Below are positions 47,111 to 58,203 of a DNA stretch of 64,000 nucleotides, in pieces. The DNA lies in NCBI GenBank assembly GCA_003988855.1, contig QYAI01000025.1, positions 159,406 to 223,405 on the forward strand, read 5' to 3'. This DNA comes from Arachnopeziza araneosa (taxonomy: Eukaryota > Ascomycota > Leotiomycetes > Helotiales > Arachnopezizaceae). Below the pieces are notes generated by a model. It was not told where the DNA came from, made no database searches, and saw nothing but the letters and a program-made list of their open reading frames with translations. Position 1 is the stretch's first letter; every line of letters begins with the position of its first letter. The position numbers and the translations under genes are program-made.

Positions 47111-47312
47111 TGCTTGAAATTTTGGCAAGTAGACAGCAGATGTTATTCAAGTCGCACACTTCGTCACCAAGAGGCTACGGTAACCTTTGCTACCCCTGTT
47201 AGTGCTAGTACAAGGCTGAGGTGCAGCCTTGCCGAACCGAGCTTAAGGTCATCGCCAGAGTGGGGAGCAATATCAACATTCACTAGTATTCAGACTACTG
47301 CTACTTCTCGCT
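47111..47312. promoter_or_regulatory. Bidirectional promoter, TVP23 / CitE-like lyase
   Basis: Only 202 bp separate the two divergent start codons, so both promoters must share it. No named motif is clear. Confidence 0.45.
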
Positions 47313-48309
47313 ATGTCTGCAAGAGCAACTTCAATCCTCCGGCGTGCGATTCTCTATGGTATCAACCTTTGTTCCAAAACCTGATCTAATTAACACCAAC
47401 CTAGTTCCTTCTTCGTCTCCCAAATTCCTCCAAAAGTCCAGCTCCCTTTCCGTCGACACAATCTGCTACGACCTGGAAGATAGTGTAACTCCTTCTCTTA
47501 AGCCAGCTGCACGCTCCAATCTTCTATCTCATCTATCATCGCCGCGGCCCCCTTCAATCCGCGAACTCTCCATCCGCATCAACTCGGTCTCGAGTGGCCT
47601 GGCCCTCACAGACTTAGCCGTGCTTCTCTCAGCGCCAAATCTCGATACCATTTTTATACCAAAAGTAGACACCGCATCTGACCTCCATTTCACCACAGAT
47701 GTCTTGCGGCATGAACTTCCCGAGCGGCAGCGAGGTGATAAACCTATCAAGATTATAGCTCTAATAGAGAGTGCAGAAGCTATCATTAATCTGAATTCTA
47801 TTTGTGCTGCCTCTCCTTTTTTGGATGGTTTAGTATTTGCTGCGGAAGATTTTGCAAATGATTTATCTCTTACTCGAACGCCGGATCTTACAGAGTTTCT
47901 CTATGCAAGGAGCGCAATTGCAACGGCTGCAAGAGCGCATGATTTGAGTTCAACAATCGATCTGGTTTGTACTAGTTATAAAGGAGATGAGGGGCTGAAG
48001 AGACTAGAAGAGGAGTGCTTGAACGGCAAGGGATTAGGCTTTAATGGAAAACAGTGTATACATCCTAGTCAAGTGGAGGTTGTTGAGAAAACGTTTGCGC
48101 CTGGGAAACAGGAAGTGGAGTGGGCTGTAAGACTTGTCATTGCTGACGAGAAGGCGGATAAGAGAGGAAGAGGCGCCTGGACCTTAGATGGAAAAATGAT
48201 CGACGCACCGGTCGCAAAGAAAGCGCGTGCTATTGTGAAGAGGGCGGAGTTGTGTGGGCTTGATATCCAGGCATTAAGAGAAAGGTGGAAGGACCAAGAG
48301 CCGGAATAA
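47313..48309 (+). CDS. HpcH/HpaI aldolase / citrate lyase beta-like (CLYBL-type), probably mitochondrial
   Basis: TIM-barrel lyase family (CitE/CLYBL) acting on CoA thioesters such as malyl- or citramalyl-CoA, usually with Mg2+. Two exons: 47313-47358 and 47405-48309, joined through a split Val codon; 316 aa. The N-terminus MSARATSILRRAILY is basic and helix-forming, compatible with mitochondrial import. Family motifs: SPKFLQKSSSLSVDTICYDL followed by EDSVTP, LSIRINSV, IFIPKVDTASDL, ALIESAEAIINL, FAAEDFANDL (Glu/Asp pair for metal binding), and GFNGKQCIHPSQVEVVEKTF. The usual VPGSSPKF is here VPSSSPKF. Substrate unproven; CLYBL activity on citramalyl-CoA in animals is the nearest described function. 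Confidence 0.92.
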
Positions 48310-48410
48310 TTCTTTAATAACAGGCAATGAATATTCCGAGAAACCAACCGCAATGGAAAATTGAGCTTTGTGGTTATGACAGTAGTTAGAAGTGTGTAGG
48401 ACTTTGATAA

Positions 48411-51354
48411 TCAGTATCTTGAAGGATTACGCCAAAAGGTTGCCATACAGCCCTGCTCTTCTTGGTAGAACTGTTGGCTGATAGGTTCTTGCTCGTCTTG
48501 GTCAAAGCCATTGAGAGGGTCTGCTTGGTAGGAATTATTCAACGGTCGATCCGGTTCGTAAAAAGTTTGTTGAAAGTCCACAGAATCGTATTCTAATTCT
48601 CGTGTATCCGACATTAGATGGGAAATATTAAGCTCATCATCATAGCCAGGGATAGAATCGCCTGCTTTTGGGTATCCCATGCAATCTATGTCGGTCTCGT
48701 CAATGAAGGATTGATTGCTGATGTTCATTTGGTTATCTTCAATGCCAGAATCGTCCAAATATGAAACAAGGCTCTTTGCACCCCAAGCATCTTCGGTATC
48801 AAGTAGCATACTTTCATCCCCACCTAACTGATTTTGGTCCATATTATGAGATGCACTCACTTGGCCAAGGAACAGAGGCTTTTCCTCAGGTATGGTTGCC
48901 AATGTTCTCAATGGGAAAGTATCAAATTTGTGATCCCTAGTAGAAATTTCAAAATAAGAATCGTTCTGTCTCGCCTGGAACGGTGATTGAGAATTAAAAT
49001 CCTGTAAGCTGCCTCCAGTGTCTGCGTTGGTGTGTTTCCAAATAGAAAGTGGACCAGTTTTATAGCTCTGAGCTCTCGATGTCCAGTGAGAATGGCCGAT
49101 CGTATCTCCAACGAAAGGCTGTTCATCTTGTAATCTTGCAACGAATTCATCAGCTTGATTCTGAAAGATGTATTGCTGATTGGCCAGAGAGTTCGGGTCA
49201 ATGTTATTGCGTGTGTTCACATCCTCATAGCTTCGTAGGGGAATATTCGTGTTGGCTATTGTTGGTATCGTCCGGAGAACTGCCAACCTTCCAGCTGCCT
49301 TCGGTGGTTGTTTGTTTCCAAAAAGATCTTGTAGAACGGGGGGAGTTGTTGCAGGGCGTCTAATGCGAGCAATTTTAGCAATTTCTTCTCGATTGATGGG
49401 GATTATTTCGGTGTTATGAGCGGCTTCAACACTAGCACTTGGGTTAGAATCAGATCGTTGATCCCCTCCAAGCCTTAAATTAGTGTGTCGTAACGCATCG
49501 TTTTCTTGATTGAGAGATTTTCTTCCCTCTAAAGATTCTGTCGAACACGCCCTGGGACTGCTCTCATTATCTTTAGAGCAATAATTACCTTCTATACTTT
49601 CCTGACGACGAATTTGAGCAGCAATTTTTGGTTGCTCGAACTTTGAAGTGAAGACTTTCATTTGAGGGTTTGATAAAGATGTATTCTCAAGAGTTGGGTC
49701 GTTTTTGGTAGCTTGCCTTTTTGTATGCTGCTTCTGAGATGATCTCGGCCTTGTTACGTCTGAACGACTTAAGTCAAGATTGGATCCAATTCCAGTATTT
49801 TGGAATATTCTAGTATCATTAATGGCTCTCCTAATAGAAACAGGCGTGGAACTATTTTGTGAATGATTGCTTGATTTAAGTATATCAGCAAGGGAGAATT
49901 GTTTTTCGGACCACGAAACATAGCCGTTAGCTTTTCCAGATATTTGGCTACCAGAATCATGAGCGTTGTTAGGATGATTTACGGAAGTAGGAGACCTCTG
50001 AGATGAAGGACTTCCCTCAGAGAGCAGCTCAGATCTTTCATTGGTCGAGTGGAATTTCTCCGATGAAATCACATTCCTGTGATGTCGACCAATCTTGGGG
50101 GTTGATTGATCTCTATCAACGTATTTGGGAGCCTTTCCCACTGATTCATTCTGATCTAACATCAATTTTTGGTTGTCATTTAACTCCTGCAACGGAGTGT
50201 TACTAGGCTTAAAGAATGCCGATATTTCATCGTGTCGTCGCATGGCTTGCCGTCTTCCTTTCTCGCGAGATTTGGATCTCACTCGGTCCTCTTTGAATTC
50301 CATAGGATTTTGTTTAGAGTGTTGAAGGAAGTCCATTTCTGAAAAAGCAAGGTCAGGTACTTGTATGTCAGTTAGATTTAAAGCATTCTCGAGGGCTCTT
50401 TGGACACTCACATCCTCGGCGCTTGGCTGGTGAGGACGCTCGACCGTTTTTGAATAGTCCAAGACCACTAGAGGGACGTATCTGCTATCTTAATATTTAT
50501 TAACCTCAAAACTCGAGGTTTGTTTCTACTCACAGTTAAACGTGCTTGTCCAATGTTCTCGGATGAGAAATTCACTATCAAATCTTCTCCCGACTTCTTA
50601 GCAGCTTCTCGGCGGCCACTTTTCCTTTCTCTTCTCCTTGTAGACTTATTTTCTTCCCTTAATTTAGACTGGTTATACTTTTTCTTGTCGTCATATCGGT
50701 CCTCTCGTGTTTTGTATCTTGCTCTCTTCTCGAAAGTCTCTTTGCGTGCAACTCTGGGCAAGCTAAAGGGACTTGTAGTTTCGTTGCCAGGTGATACCCT
50801 TTGCCTTTTCTGCGGAGGTGGAGTCGTTTCTTCCAGGGCCTCAAAAGGCTTAGGGCAGTTTGAAGGTGGTAGCATGGGTTTAAATGCCGTGGTTTGATGG
50901 ATTAAAGAGCTGTCCGAGGACGAGTTGCGTCTTCTTTTGGACCTGCGAAATGTTTCGCGACTGTTTTCATCGTATTCGGGTCTAAAATTGGATAATCGGC
51001 TTTCACTTTGTTTCTCTAGGCCAAGAGCTATGTCAATGCTCACTCTTTGCATCATTGGAAAGAATCCTGACCTGAATCTTTCTGTTGCTTGGAGGCGTTC
51101 TCAGGGAGCTCTGTTTGTGCAAGCCACCTCTTAACATAATCTGCGTCATCATTCAATAAACTTTTCGTAGTATGCATTAGCAGTTGTGATAATCCACTAG
51201 GGCGTAAGGATGCATTCCTCTCAGCTCCCTGGGAGGTCTGTTGTTCAGGCTTTCGTTTTGGTCTTTTGCGAAAATCTTGTCCAAGATTTCTGACATCCTT
51301 TGGAGGACTGTAATTTTCATGTCCACGCTTTTCTGACCGCCGCACATAGTCCAT
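48411..51354 (-). CDS. Large low-complexity protein of unknown function, probably nuclear
   Basis: Three exons (minus): 51072-51354, 50534-51015 and 48411-50426, giving 926 aa. Intron 2 (107 nt) uses a perfect GTGAGT donor and a CACCAG acceptor that keeps the frame; nearer AGs do not. Charged and Ser/Asn/Gln-rich throughout, with basic clusters such as RKRPKRKPEQQ, RRSKRRRN and STRRRERKSGRR that look like nuclear localisation signals. Short conserved-looking islands are RPSGLSQLLMHTTKSLLNDD, RRHDEISAFFKPSNTPLQEL, RRPATTPPVLQDLFG, and the extreme end ATFWRNPSRY. No enzymatic domain or known family is recognised. Start chosen at the ATG at 51354, which overlaps the stop of an ATG-less upstream open frame. 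Divergent/convergent neighbours give no hint. Confidence 0.72.
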
Positions 51355-54300
51355 TAGATAGGAGGGACGCTTTGAAGTAAGAGTAATACAAGCTCACAGC
51401 GGATTAATAGGGAGCTCTTGTTAAGTGAAAATGTGCATGAAATTATTGGATCGTGGTTGAGCAAACCAGGTGCTGTATTCTGGAAGTACTCAATATGGAA
51501 GTCGCAGCCACTCAAGTCAATAGGAAAATACCGAGTCTTCACAGTCTCTCCAAATCTTCGATCTATTGATTGAAAAATGTATGAACTCCTGTAGTAAACG
51601 GAATTCGAATTTATATTCTCACGGCAAGCATTTGAATGACCAAAAATAATAACAAAGTTGTCAACAAGTGCAAGGTCAGTTTAATCGTCCAAGTAACGTT
51701 TTGAGGGCGAAGGAAAGAAGACCATTTTGTAAAGGACTGCCCTTAAATATTCGTGGATGATGTCGTGTGTACAAGTAAAAGCTGTTATTTCTAGGAATAT
51801 GTTCTACAGCAAATATGAATGAGATTGATTGATTAGAGGCCATTGCCACTTGGTGACAGACTTACCTAGGTAGACAGTGGGTTTTTACTCTTACTAGGGT
51901 ATGTTGTAAGACGTAAGCACCATCGATTTCCTAGCTTCTTCAATGTCAGTTCTCAAAGCCATTCCATTCTGAAGAGTAAATGCTTAGCAGTCGAAAGATC
52001 GAAGATTATACGAAGATCCTAGCTCCAAGTCCGTCTTTGCTCTACCTCTACAGGCAAAGTTTACTTATTTATGCTTCGGAACCCACGAATAACCTAACCC
52101 AAGTAGCGGAAAGATCCCACGAGAGTTCTGTTTCTACACAACAGACTACTTTGGGGAATGAGTAGTTGTTAAAACCACGAAATTAAATTCAACTTGCTTT
52201 TACTTGATACAAGTGTTTTCTCTTGCCGCTGTTTAACGGCTCGCAGAAAGATTCTATTGGGTGAACAGAAGCAAAGCCCATATAGTCTCAAATCAGAAGT
52301 GTTTCCTGCATGCGATGTTCAGGATTGGTGCATATCTTGGACACAGGCTTCAAAAAGCGGTGTGGATCTTACAGCCCTACGGACCATCATTCCTCAAAAG
52401 TCCCTGCATCCGTGCCACAAGCTTTGCCACCAAATTGATGAGATGAAGGTTGTGGGAACTTCAGATGATGGGCTGCAGGCTCTGCACAAGAATCACGTGT
52501 AGTATATGCAATGCGGATAAATCTGTAAGAGGTGAGCTGTCAAGACGAGGGAATGATTCCAAGGGTTTGGCTGTCACACCATCTGCCCGTGCCCTTTGCC
52601 TCATCTTATTTCAACATCAAGTAAAAGAAGCAAAGTTGTTATAGAGAGGTTTCCGTATGCAGCGAGTAAGTTATCAGGCTCCACGACGTTGAGAACTGTG
52701 TGAAATCATGGTGGAGCAGCACATAATCGTTCCCGCAGCCATCGTCCAGCTTGCTTGCTCCTTAATGCCGAGCAATGCGCCTTGGTAAGAGACTTTTGTG
52801 TCGGCATGGTGCCATTCCGAACCATGCATCATATCGGCTTAGCACAGCAGCACAGGCAGACCACCTTGCAGTTCTTCGCACACTAATTGGCGGTCGCAGA
52901 AGCGTGAATATATTATTTATGGGATTCCCCAATGGAGACGGAAGACGGGAAAGATGATGGATTTTCGACAATGATAGGGTACGATACGGATATCTGTCTT
53001 GATGGTGAGCCACAACTCGGTAGTTCCGAGCACACAGGAGCCAAGGACCTACCACCTTTTTTCTTTTGCTTATCGATAGACCCCACGTTTAGGGAGCGGA
53101 GGCTATTGTCACCCAGAAAGAAGTGGCTCTTGGATCAGCCAAAGTGGCGTTGAAGGGGGGCCACTATTCGGCTCATGCGTTCAGGAGATACGGAAGCTCC
53201 CTGGCATGGTCTGGCCGAGGACCCCACCAAACCATCGGTAAGGAAGCACAAAGATGATGAAAAGGAAATGTCTCTCACTACTCCATTGTGTTGGCCCTAG
53301 TCCAATCGACAGCGCCGAGCAAGTGCAGCATCGAGATGAGCTCACCTGAATGAGATCCGGACGTGCAGGTCCCTTTCGTCACCTCCCAAGTGATGGCTGC
53401 AGCTTACTTTAGGCGTGAAGCTGGAGCCAGCCAGAAGCATCGCGAACATGGCCACGCACCAGAGGGATTGGACGCTCGTCGGGAGTGTGGTTGCCCTCCG
53501 ATAGCGTATCCGTAGATGCAGAGCCAGATTTCCTGATAGCAGACTACTGTTGTGCGACACGGAGGAGAGGGGTGGCTAATACCACGTCTCATGGAGAAGG
53601 CCTTCTCCCACACACATCGAGGAGTGCGAAAAGCCGCCCAGGTGAGCGCCACGACCGTAAGTTGGACCATAGAGAAAGCTCTCACGGTTCACTTTCAGCC
53701 GGTTGCTTCTGCTTACCGCATTGTCCTTCGCCGGTAGGTCTGCCGGTAGAGGTGAGGATTGGATGGGCCAACCCTGGCAAGGATATCGCTCGAACCACTG
53801 CCATTGGCCTCTGAGCGTCGTCTCTCCAGTATCAAAGAGCAGCAGCCCCAAGACACGCCGGCCCAGAGTTTTCACCTTCTGGAGGGAGGGTGAATGTGGA
53901 TATCATCGAGGCTTTCAGACTAGCGCACGATTTACGCGAAGGAGGGGCATAAAGACTCTTCATAATTCCCCCGCCTTCCTTCCTCTCACAACCTTCCACA
54001 ACCGACAACGCTCCTGCGATTGTGCCATTCCGACCCAATCTGCAATCTCGTGTGCTTCCCTTCTCCGATAATCCGTTCGTACTGTCCTTTCAGTCGTCCG
54101 ACCTTATCAGCAACCTCTTCCCCCTTCTTCACCCTTGATCTTTCCATCACGCAAACATTCAACACCCACAAAACATCAATCAACTCACCACTTTCTCTCC
54201 AACTCTTCAAGAAGTTCGTCTGTTCTCCTGCTTGTGTGCGCTGACCTTACCTTCATCGATCTCCTCACCTCCAAACTGTCATATGCACATCTCCCTTCCT

Positions 54301-54474
54301 AGTCCGCGCTCCGCGGAGTCCTGTTCTGCCTCGATGTATCTTTCTTTGCGTGATCCGCATTCCGTCCTGTCCGTTTCAGTATCTCCAAGACCGCGAATGG
54401 CGGCGCGCTTTTTTGTATGAGGATGCGCGCGGAAATTGAGACTTTGACCCAGGTTTTCGAGATCAATCATCAAC
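51355..54474. other. 3.1 kb without a recognised gene; long CT-rich leader at the right end
   Basis: The largest gap in the window. The left edge (51355-51690) is an open, ATG-less frame reading toward the previous gene, probably its 5' UTR or promoter. From about 53950 to 54470 the + strand is C/T-rich with short pyrimidine blocks, typical of the promoter and leader of a strongly expressed fungal gene, here the RNA-binding protein. The middle holds only short overlapping frames. No transposon or RNA gene was recognised by eye. Confidence 0.5.
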
Positions 54475-55303
54475 ATGTCCAAGCTATTCATTGGGTAAGT
54501 CCGACCTTGCGCATCCCTTAACTTCAGCGCCTAATCTCTTCAACAGCGGCCTCGCATGGCACACGGATGAGAATGCTCTCCGACAAAAGTTCGAGGAATT
54601 CGGCGCCGTCGAAGAGGCTGTAAGCTGCACCCTTTGCGCACTTGAGATAGTCTTGCTCACGTTCTTGCAGGTTGTTGTCAAGGACCGTGATACTGGTCGC
54701 TCCCGTGGATTCGGCTTCGTTCGTTACAGCCAGGAAGCTGATGCTGAAGCCGCCATTACTGCCATGAACAACATTGAGTTTGATGGTCGTACTATCCGAG
54801 TTGACAAGGCTAGCGAACGGTATGTATCCTCATCTCTCACACACTGACCGCAACCAACTCAACTAACTTTACTTTAGTGGCAGCGGCGGCGGTGGTGGTG
54901 GATTCGGCGGCGGACGTGGCGGCGGCGGAGGATATGGACGTGGCGGCGGAGGCTACGGTGGTATGTTGTTTCACGGTTTCAATACGGGATACAGGCTAAC
55001 ATATTGTAGGTGGTGGATATGGAGGCGGAGACCGTGGAGGCTACAGTGGAGGTGGTGGCGGCGGCTATGGAGGAGGTCAAGGTGGTGGTTATGGCGGCGG
55101 CGGTGAGTTGAATCCCTAGATCGAGGTTGTCTTTTTGGAGATATCATCGATTCAGTACGCTCTTTAGTGGCATTACGAGTGCCACTATACTCCAAGTTCA
55201 CCAGAATGCTGACTTTTGAGAAAAACAAGGGTACTCCGGTGGTGGTGGTGGCTACTCTGGAGGTGATCAACAACAAGGAGGAGGTGGCGGTGGAAGATGG
55301 TAG
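54475..55303 (+). CDS. Glycine-rich RNA-binding protein (RRM plus RGG/GYG tail)
   Basis: Single RRM followed by a glycine-rich tail, like plant GRP7 and animal CIRBP; binds RNA in stress responses and mRNA handling. Six exons: 54475-54494 (20 nt), 54547-54619, 54671-54819, 54878-54960, 55010-55099 and 55230-55303; 162 aa with all phases consistent. RNP2 is KLFIGGLAW, RNP1 is RSRGFGFVRY, and the fold ends with DGRTIRVDKASER. The tail is GGRGGGGGYGRGGGGYGG-type with two introns inside and ends GGGGGGRW. Exon 1 codes only MSKLFI plus two bases of a Gly. A long CT-rich leader precedes it. Intron 5 (130 nt) is the longest. Confidence 0.95.
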
Positions 55304-55683
55304 ATTGCTCCGTGTGATCACTCCCGGACCTCACGCGCGATGGTACGAATTCGAGAACGAAGAAAAGTCAGCTTGGGTGCTCAGCGAAAGTTAATTGTGT
55401 GGTTTACCTTGGATTTTCATCTTTTGATGTCAATCACGGTCAGCCTCGTGGTCTCTTGATGCGGTTTTACCTGGCGAGCTTCACGCTCTGCTCGGCGTTA
55501 GGGGGGAGGGAATTTTCCTACCTGTTGTCACACTTCTAGCACTCGTCACATGGGTCGTCAGATAGCCAAAACTTTCTACCAAGATCACTTTGATCAAGGT
55601 ATTTTCATGGCTGCATATATTGCAAGTCTAGTCTATGGCGGATAATGAGGGGATCAGGAAACAATAGCAAGGTTTCTCCAATA
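55304..55683. other. 3' intergenic between convergent genes
   Basis: 380 bp between the RNA-binding protein and ChaC 3' ends. A G-run at about 55501-55507. No gene is seen. Confidence 0.6.
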
Positions 55684-56724
55684 TCATTTCTCGGTCTCTT
55701 CTTGCTCATCTGTGCTGCTAACCTTGTTAAGCACATGCTCCATTTGACGGTCATTTCTAGGAAGGTTGATACTATTCCAATCTTCAAGCTTCCTGACTCT
55801 CTCGGCAAGGTCTTTAACATGCTGATCACCACTCTCCGGACTCAGGCCATCTAATGCCTCTTCCAAGTTAAGAAGATAGTCCTTATTCAGCCTAGGAGAA
55901 ATCAGTATTATAAATGCATGTGGTCATGTATAGCACTCGAGAAATATCGGTCCTCGTGAGTAGTGAGGCACTTGCGCTATCAAGGAACTGCAGATGAACC
56001 ATCATAAGGAAGAATGCAAGTGTACATACCCACTAGGGCCCACGCTTTGATGAATATGCTCTGCCAACTCCTGGGGATCTTGTGGACCAACAAATTGATC
56101 GTTATCCGGAGTTCCAATGTAAACTAGCGTTTTGAGCGTCGGGCTCCCATCGCTGGGATAGAACGAAGTATAATCTATGGTGTAGCCGTTCACCTCTCTG
56201 ATATCGAGATAGTCACGTACTTCGGCAACATTCTCAGCTTCGATACGATACGCAGTTCCCCATACTTTATCAGAGCCTGAAGGGTGATGATCGGAAAGTG
56301 TCTCCCAGAACGAGCGTTCGATCAAAGTGACGACACGGCCGGGAGCCTCAGGCGTTCCACGATGGTCTTGACTTTAAGTACGTCAGCTGAAGGCGCAGTT
56401 CAGATTGTGAATTTCCCTTACCTAGCCTAAGGAACAATAAGCTTCTCTCTACGGATGAGTCGAGGGGGCTGCGATACGGACCTGCCAGAATCGTCGCACG
56501 TAACCAGTGACATAGCCTGGAATACGTTTGTCTGTAGCAGAGTTCAGCGTTCGGGCTCTCGTGAGAGGCGGTGTGGTGAGTTTTGCACCCACCGAAATGA
56601 GGTGGAGGCTTCCAGATCAAGGACCTTCGATCAGATTAGACAAACTTGTTTCTAAACGGCTTGGTATTACCTACCCGTATCCAAAGATCCAAAACTCAGG
56701 CGCCGGAACGATTGAATCTAGCAT
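55684..56724 (-). CDS. GCG1: Gamma-glutamylcyclotransferase, ChaC/Gcg1 type, with a 5-nt exon
   Basis: Degrades glutathione to 5-oxoproline and Cys-Gly in the cytosol. Six exons (minus): 56675-56724, 56593-56624 (32 nt), 56482-56531 (50 nt), 56422-56426 (5 nt, GCTAG), 56030-56371 and 55684-55891; 228 aa. Motifs: FWIFGYGSLIWKPPPHF (substrate loop YGSLIWKP), DKRIPGYVTGYVRRFWQ, then ASQDHRGTPEAPGRVVTL, the EVRDYLDIREVNGYTIDY segment with the catalytic Glu in the YLDIRE context, and a helical C-terminus. Without the 5-nt exon no in-frame join between WQ and QDHRGTPE exists, and with it the family's QAS.DHRG is obtained. Its flanks are normal (CCTTAG acceptor, GTAAGG donor; introns of 55 and 50 nt). 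Start at 56724 is the first ATG before the conserved region. Confidence 0.93.
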
Positions 56725-57159
56725 ACTGGTTGAGGCTCACTTCACCTTGAGCTGTTTGCATGCTCAGAGAAGCAACTTCAAAGTCGGTCACACTGCCCTC
56801 ATTGGTCACTTGCAGCAACTTGCTAAGAAGCTTGGCAAACGTGGATGCCCCTCCGTAGACAGATCATCTGAAATGCGAAGATTAAACAACGACCAAATAT
56901 CAATCACATACGAGAATGAATGCAGCCATCCGCCAAGTCACCTAATAGGCCTGCTCGTGACACTTCACTGTGCGTAAAGCTCCTACACTGCCGCCTTTTC
57001 TGAAACGAAGGAACCGTTATCCACTTCATAGCCCCTCCAAGCCTGAGGTGGCACAGTCTGCGAGAACCTCAAGGCTGTAGAAAACCGAAGCGCAACTATC
57101 TCGTCCCCAGATTTCTTTCTCTTACTATCCCAGTACTTTCTGTACTTCCTGTAACCAAT
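56725..57159. other. Divergent promoter region, ChaC / PEF
   Basis: 435 bp between the ChaC start (minus strand) and the PEF gene start (+ strand). No core motif is recognised and no gene is seen. Confidence 0.45.
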
Positions 57160-58203
57160 ATGGCCTACAATCAGAGCTTCAATCCTGATCGATTACCTGC
57201 GTAAGTGTTCCAAGACCCTTCCATGAGCTTGGTGGAAGCTAAACTTTCGCAGTTTTGCAGAGCCAGAGAGGGTAATGGTTCACTAAAATCCATCCTTTCC
57301 AATATTGGACTGACTCCGACATAGAAAAATGGCAGAAACTCGACCTCCACTGATTCAGGCCACGGCTCAGCGCCCCAATACTCCAATAAACCTCCTCCTC
57401 CACTCCCTCGAGACAACCAACCTACACAGAGATTATCACCACAAATCCAACCATCTTCAAAATTTGGTTATGGCGCTCCTGCACCACTTAGAGGGGGCTA
57501 TGCGTCACCTCCGCCGCAAACCTACGGAGCACGTCCATCTCATGACAACTATAGACCTCCACCAGTGTCGAGACCACCTCCGTCTCCTGCTCCACCTGCT
57601 GGCGCAGATCCAGCACTTTGGCCCCTCTTCAAAGCTGTGGACAAAGACGGTACTACGCTTCAATCTTTCATATCGCGAGATAGCTGATATTTTATTAGGA
57701 AGCGGCCAACTGACTGAAAGGGAACTTCGCGCAGCGCTTGTGAATGGTGACTGGTCCTCTTTCGACCCGCATACTGTCAGAATGATGATACGAATGTTCG
57801 ATACCAACCGGTCTGGTGCCATTGGTTTTGATGAGTTCTGCGGACTATGGTCTTTTTTGGCATCCTGGCGGTCACTCTTCGATCGTTTTGACGCTGATAG
57901 GAGTGGGAACATTAGTCTTAATGAATATACGAATGCTTTGGTAGCATTCGGATACAGACTCAGCCCCCAGTTTATTGAGACGCTGTTCAGGACTTATGAC
58001 AAGAGAGGAGAGGGAGCCATCAGCTTTGACCTATTCGTGCAGAGCTGTATCAGCTTGAAGCGGATGACAGATGTGTTCAAGAAATATGATGATGATCGGG
58101 ACGGCTATATTACACTCTCCTTGTGAGTAGATCACTGAGTCCTTTGACTTGTGCTAACCGTCTTAGCGAGGACTTTTTGACCGAAATAATCAAACAGAGG
58201 TAG
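57160..58203 (+). CDS. PEF1: Penta-EF-hand calcium-binding protein (PEF1/ALG-2 family)
   Basis: Calcium sensor of the ALG-2/peflin/sorcin family; yeast Pef1 acts in polarised growth and cation homeostasis. Five exons: 57160-57200, 57253-57271 (19 nt), 57325-57649, 57699-58122 and 58167-58203; 281 aa. The N-terminal about 115 residues are a Pro/Tyr/Gly/Gln-rich extension (PLRGGYASPPPQTYGARPSH), as in peflin. EF1 DKDGSGQLTERE is split by an intron after the first Gly base, EF2 is DTNRSGAIGFDE, EF3 DADRSGNISLNE, EF4 DKRGEGAISFDL and EF5 DDDRDGYITLSL. EF1 to EF3 and EF5 keep most ligands; EF4 looks weaker. The 19-nt exon (acceptor TTCGCAG) is needed for phase: using the next CAG breaks the frame. 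Confidence 0.92.

Noticed and set aside
50427..50533. Apparent frame break between exons 2 and 3 of the 926-aa gene
   Set aside because: Nearby AGs are out of phase, but the perfect GTGAGT donor pairs in frame with CACCAG 107 nt downstream.
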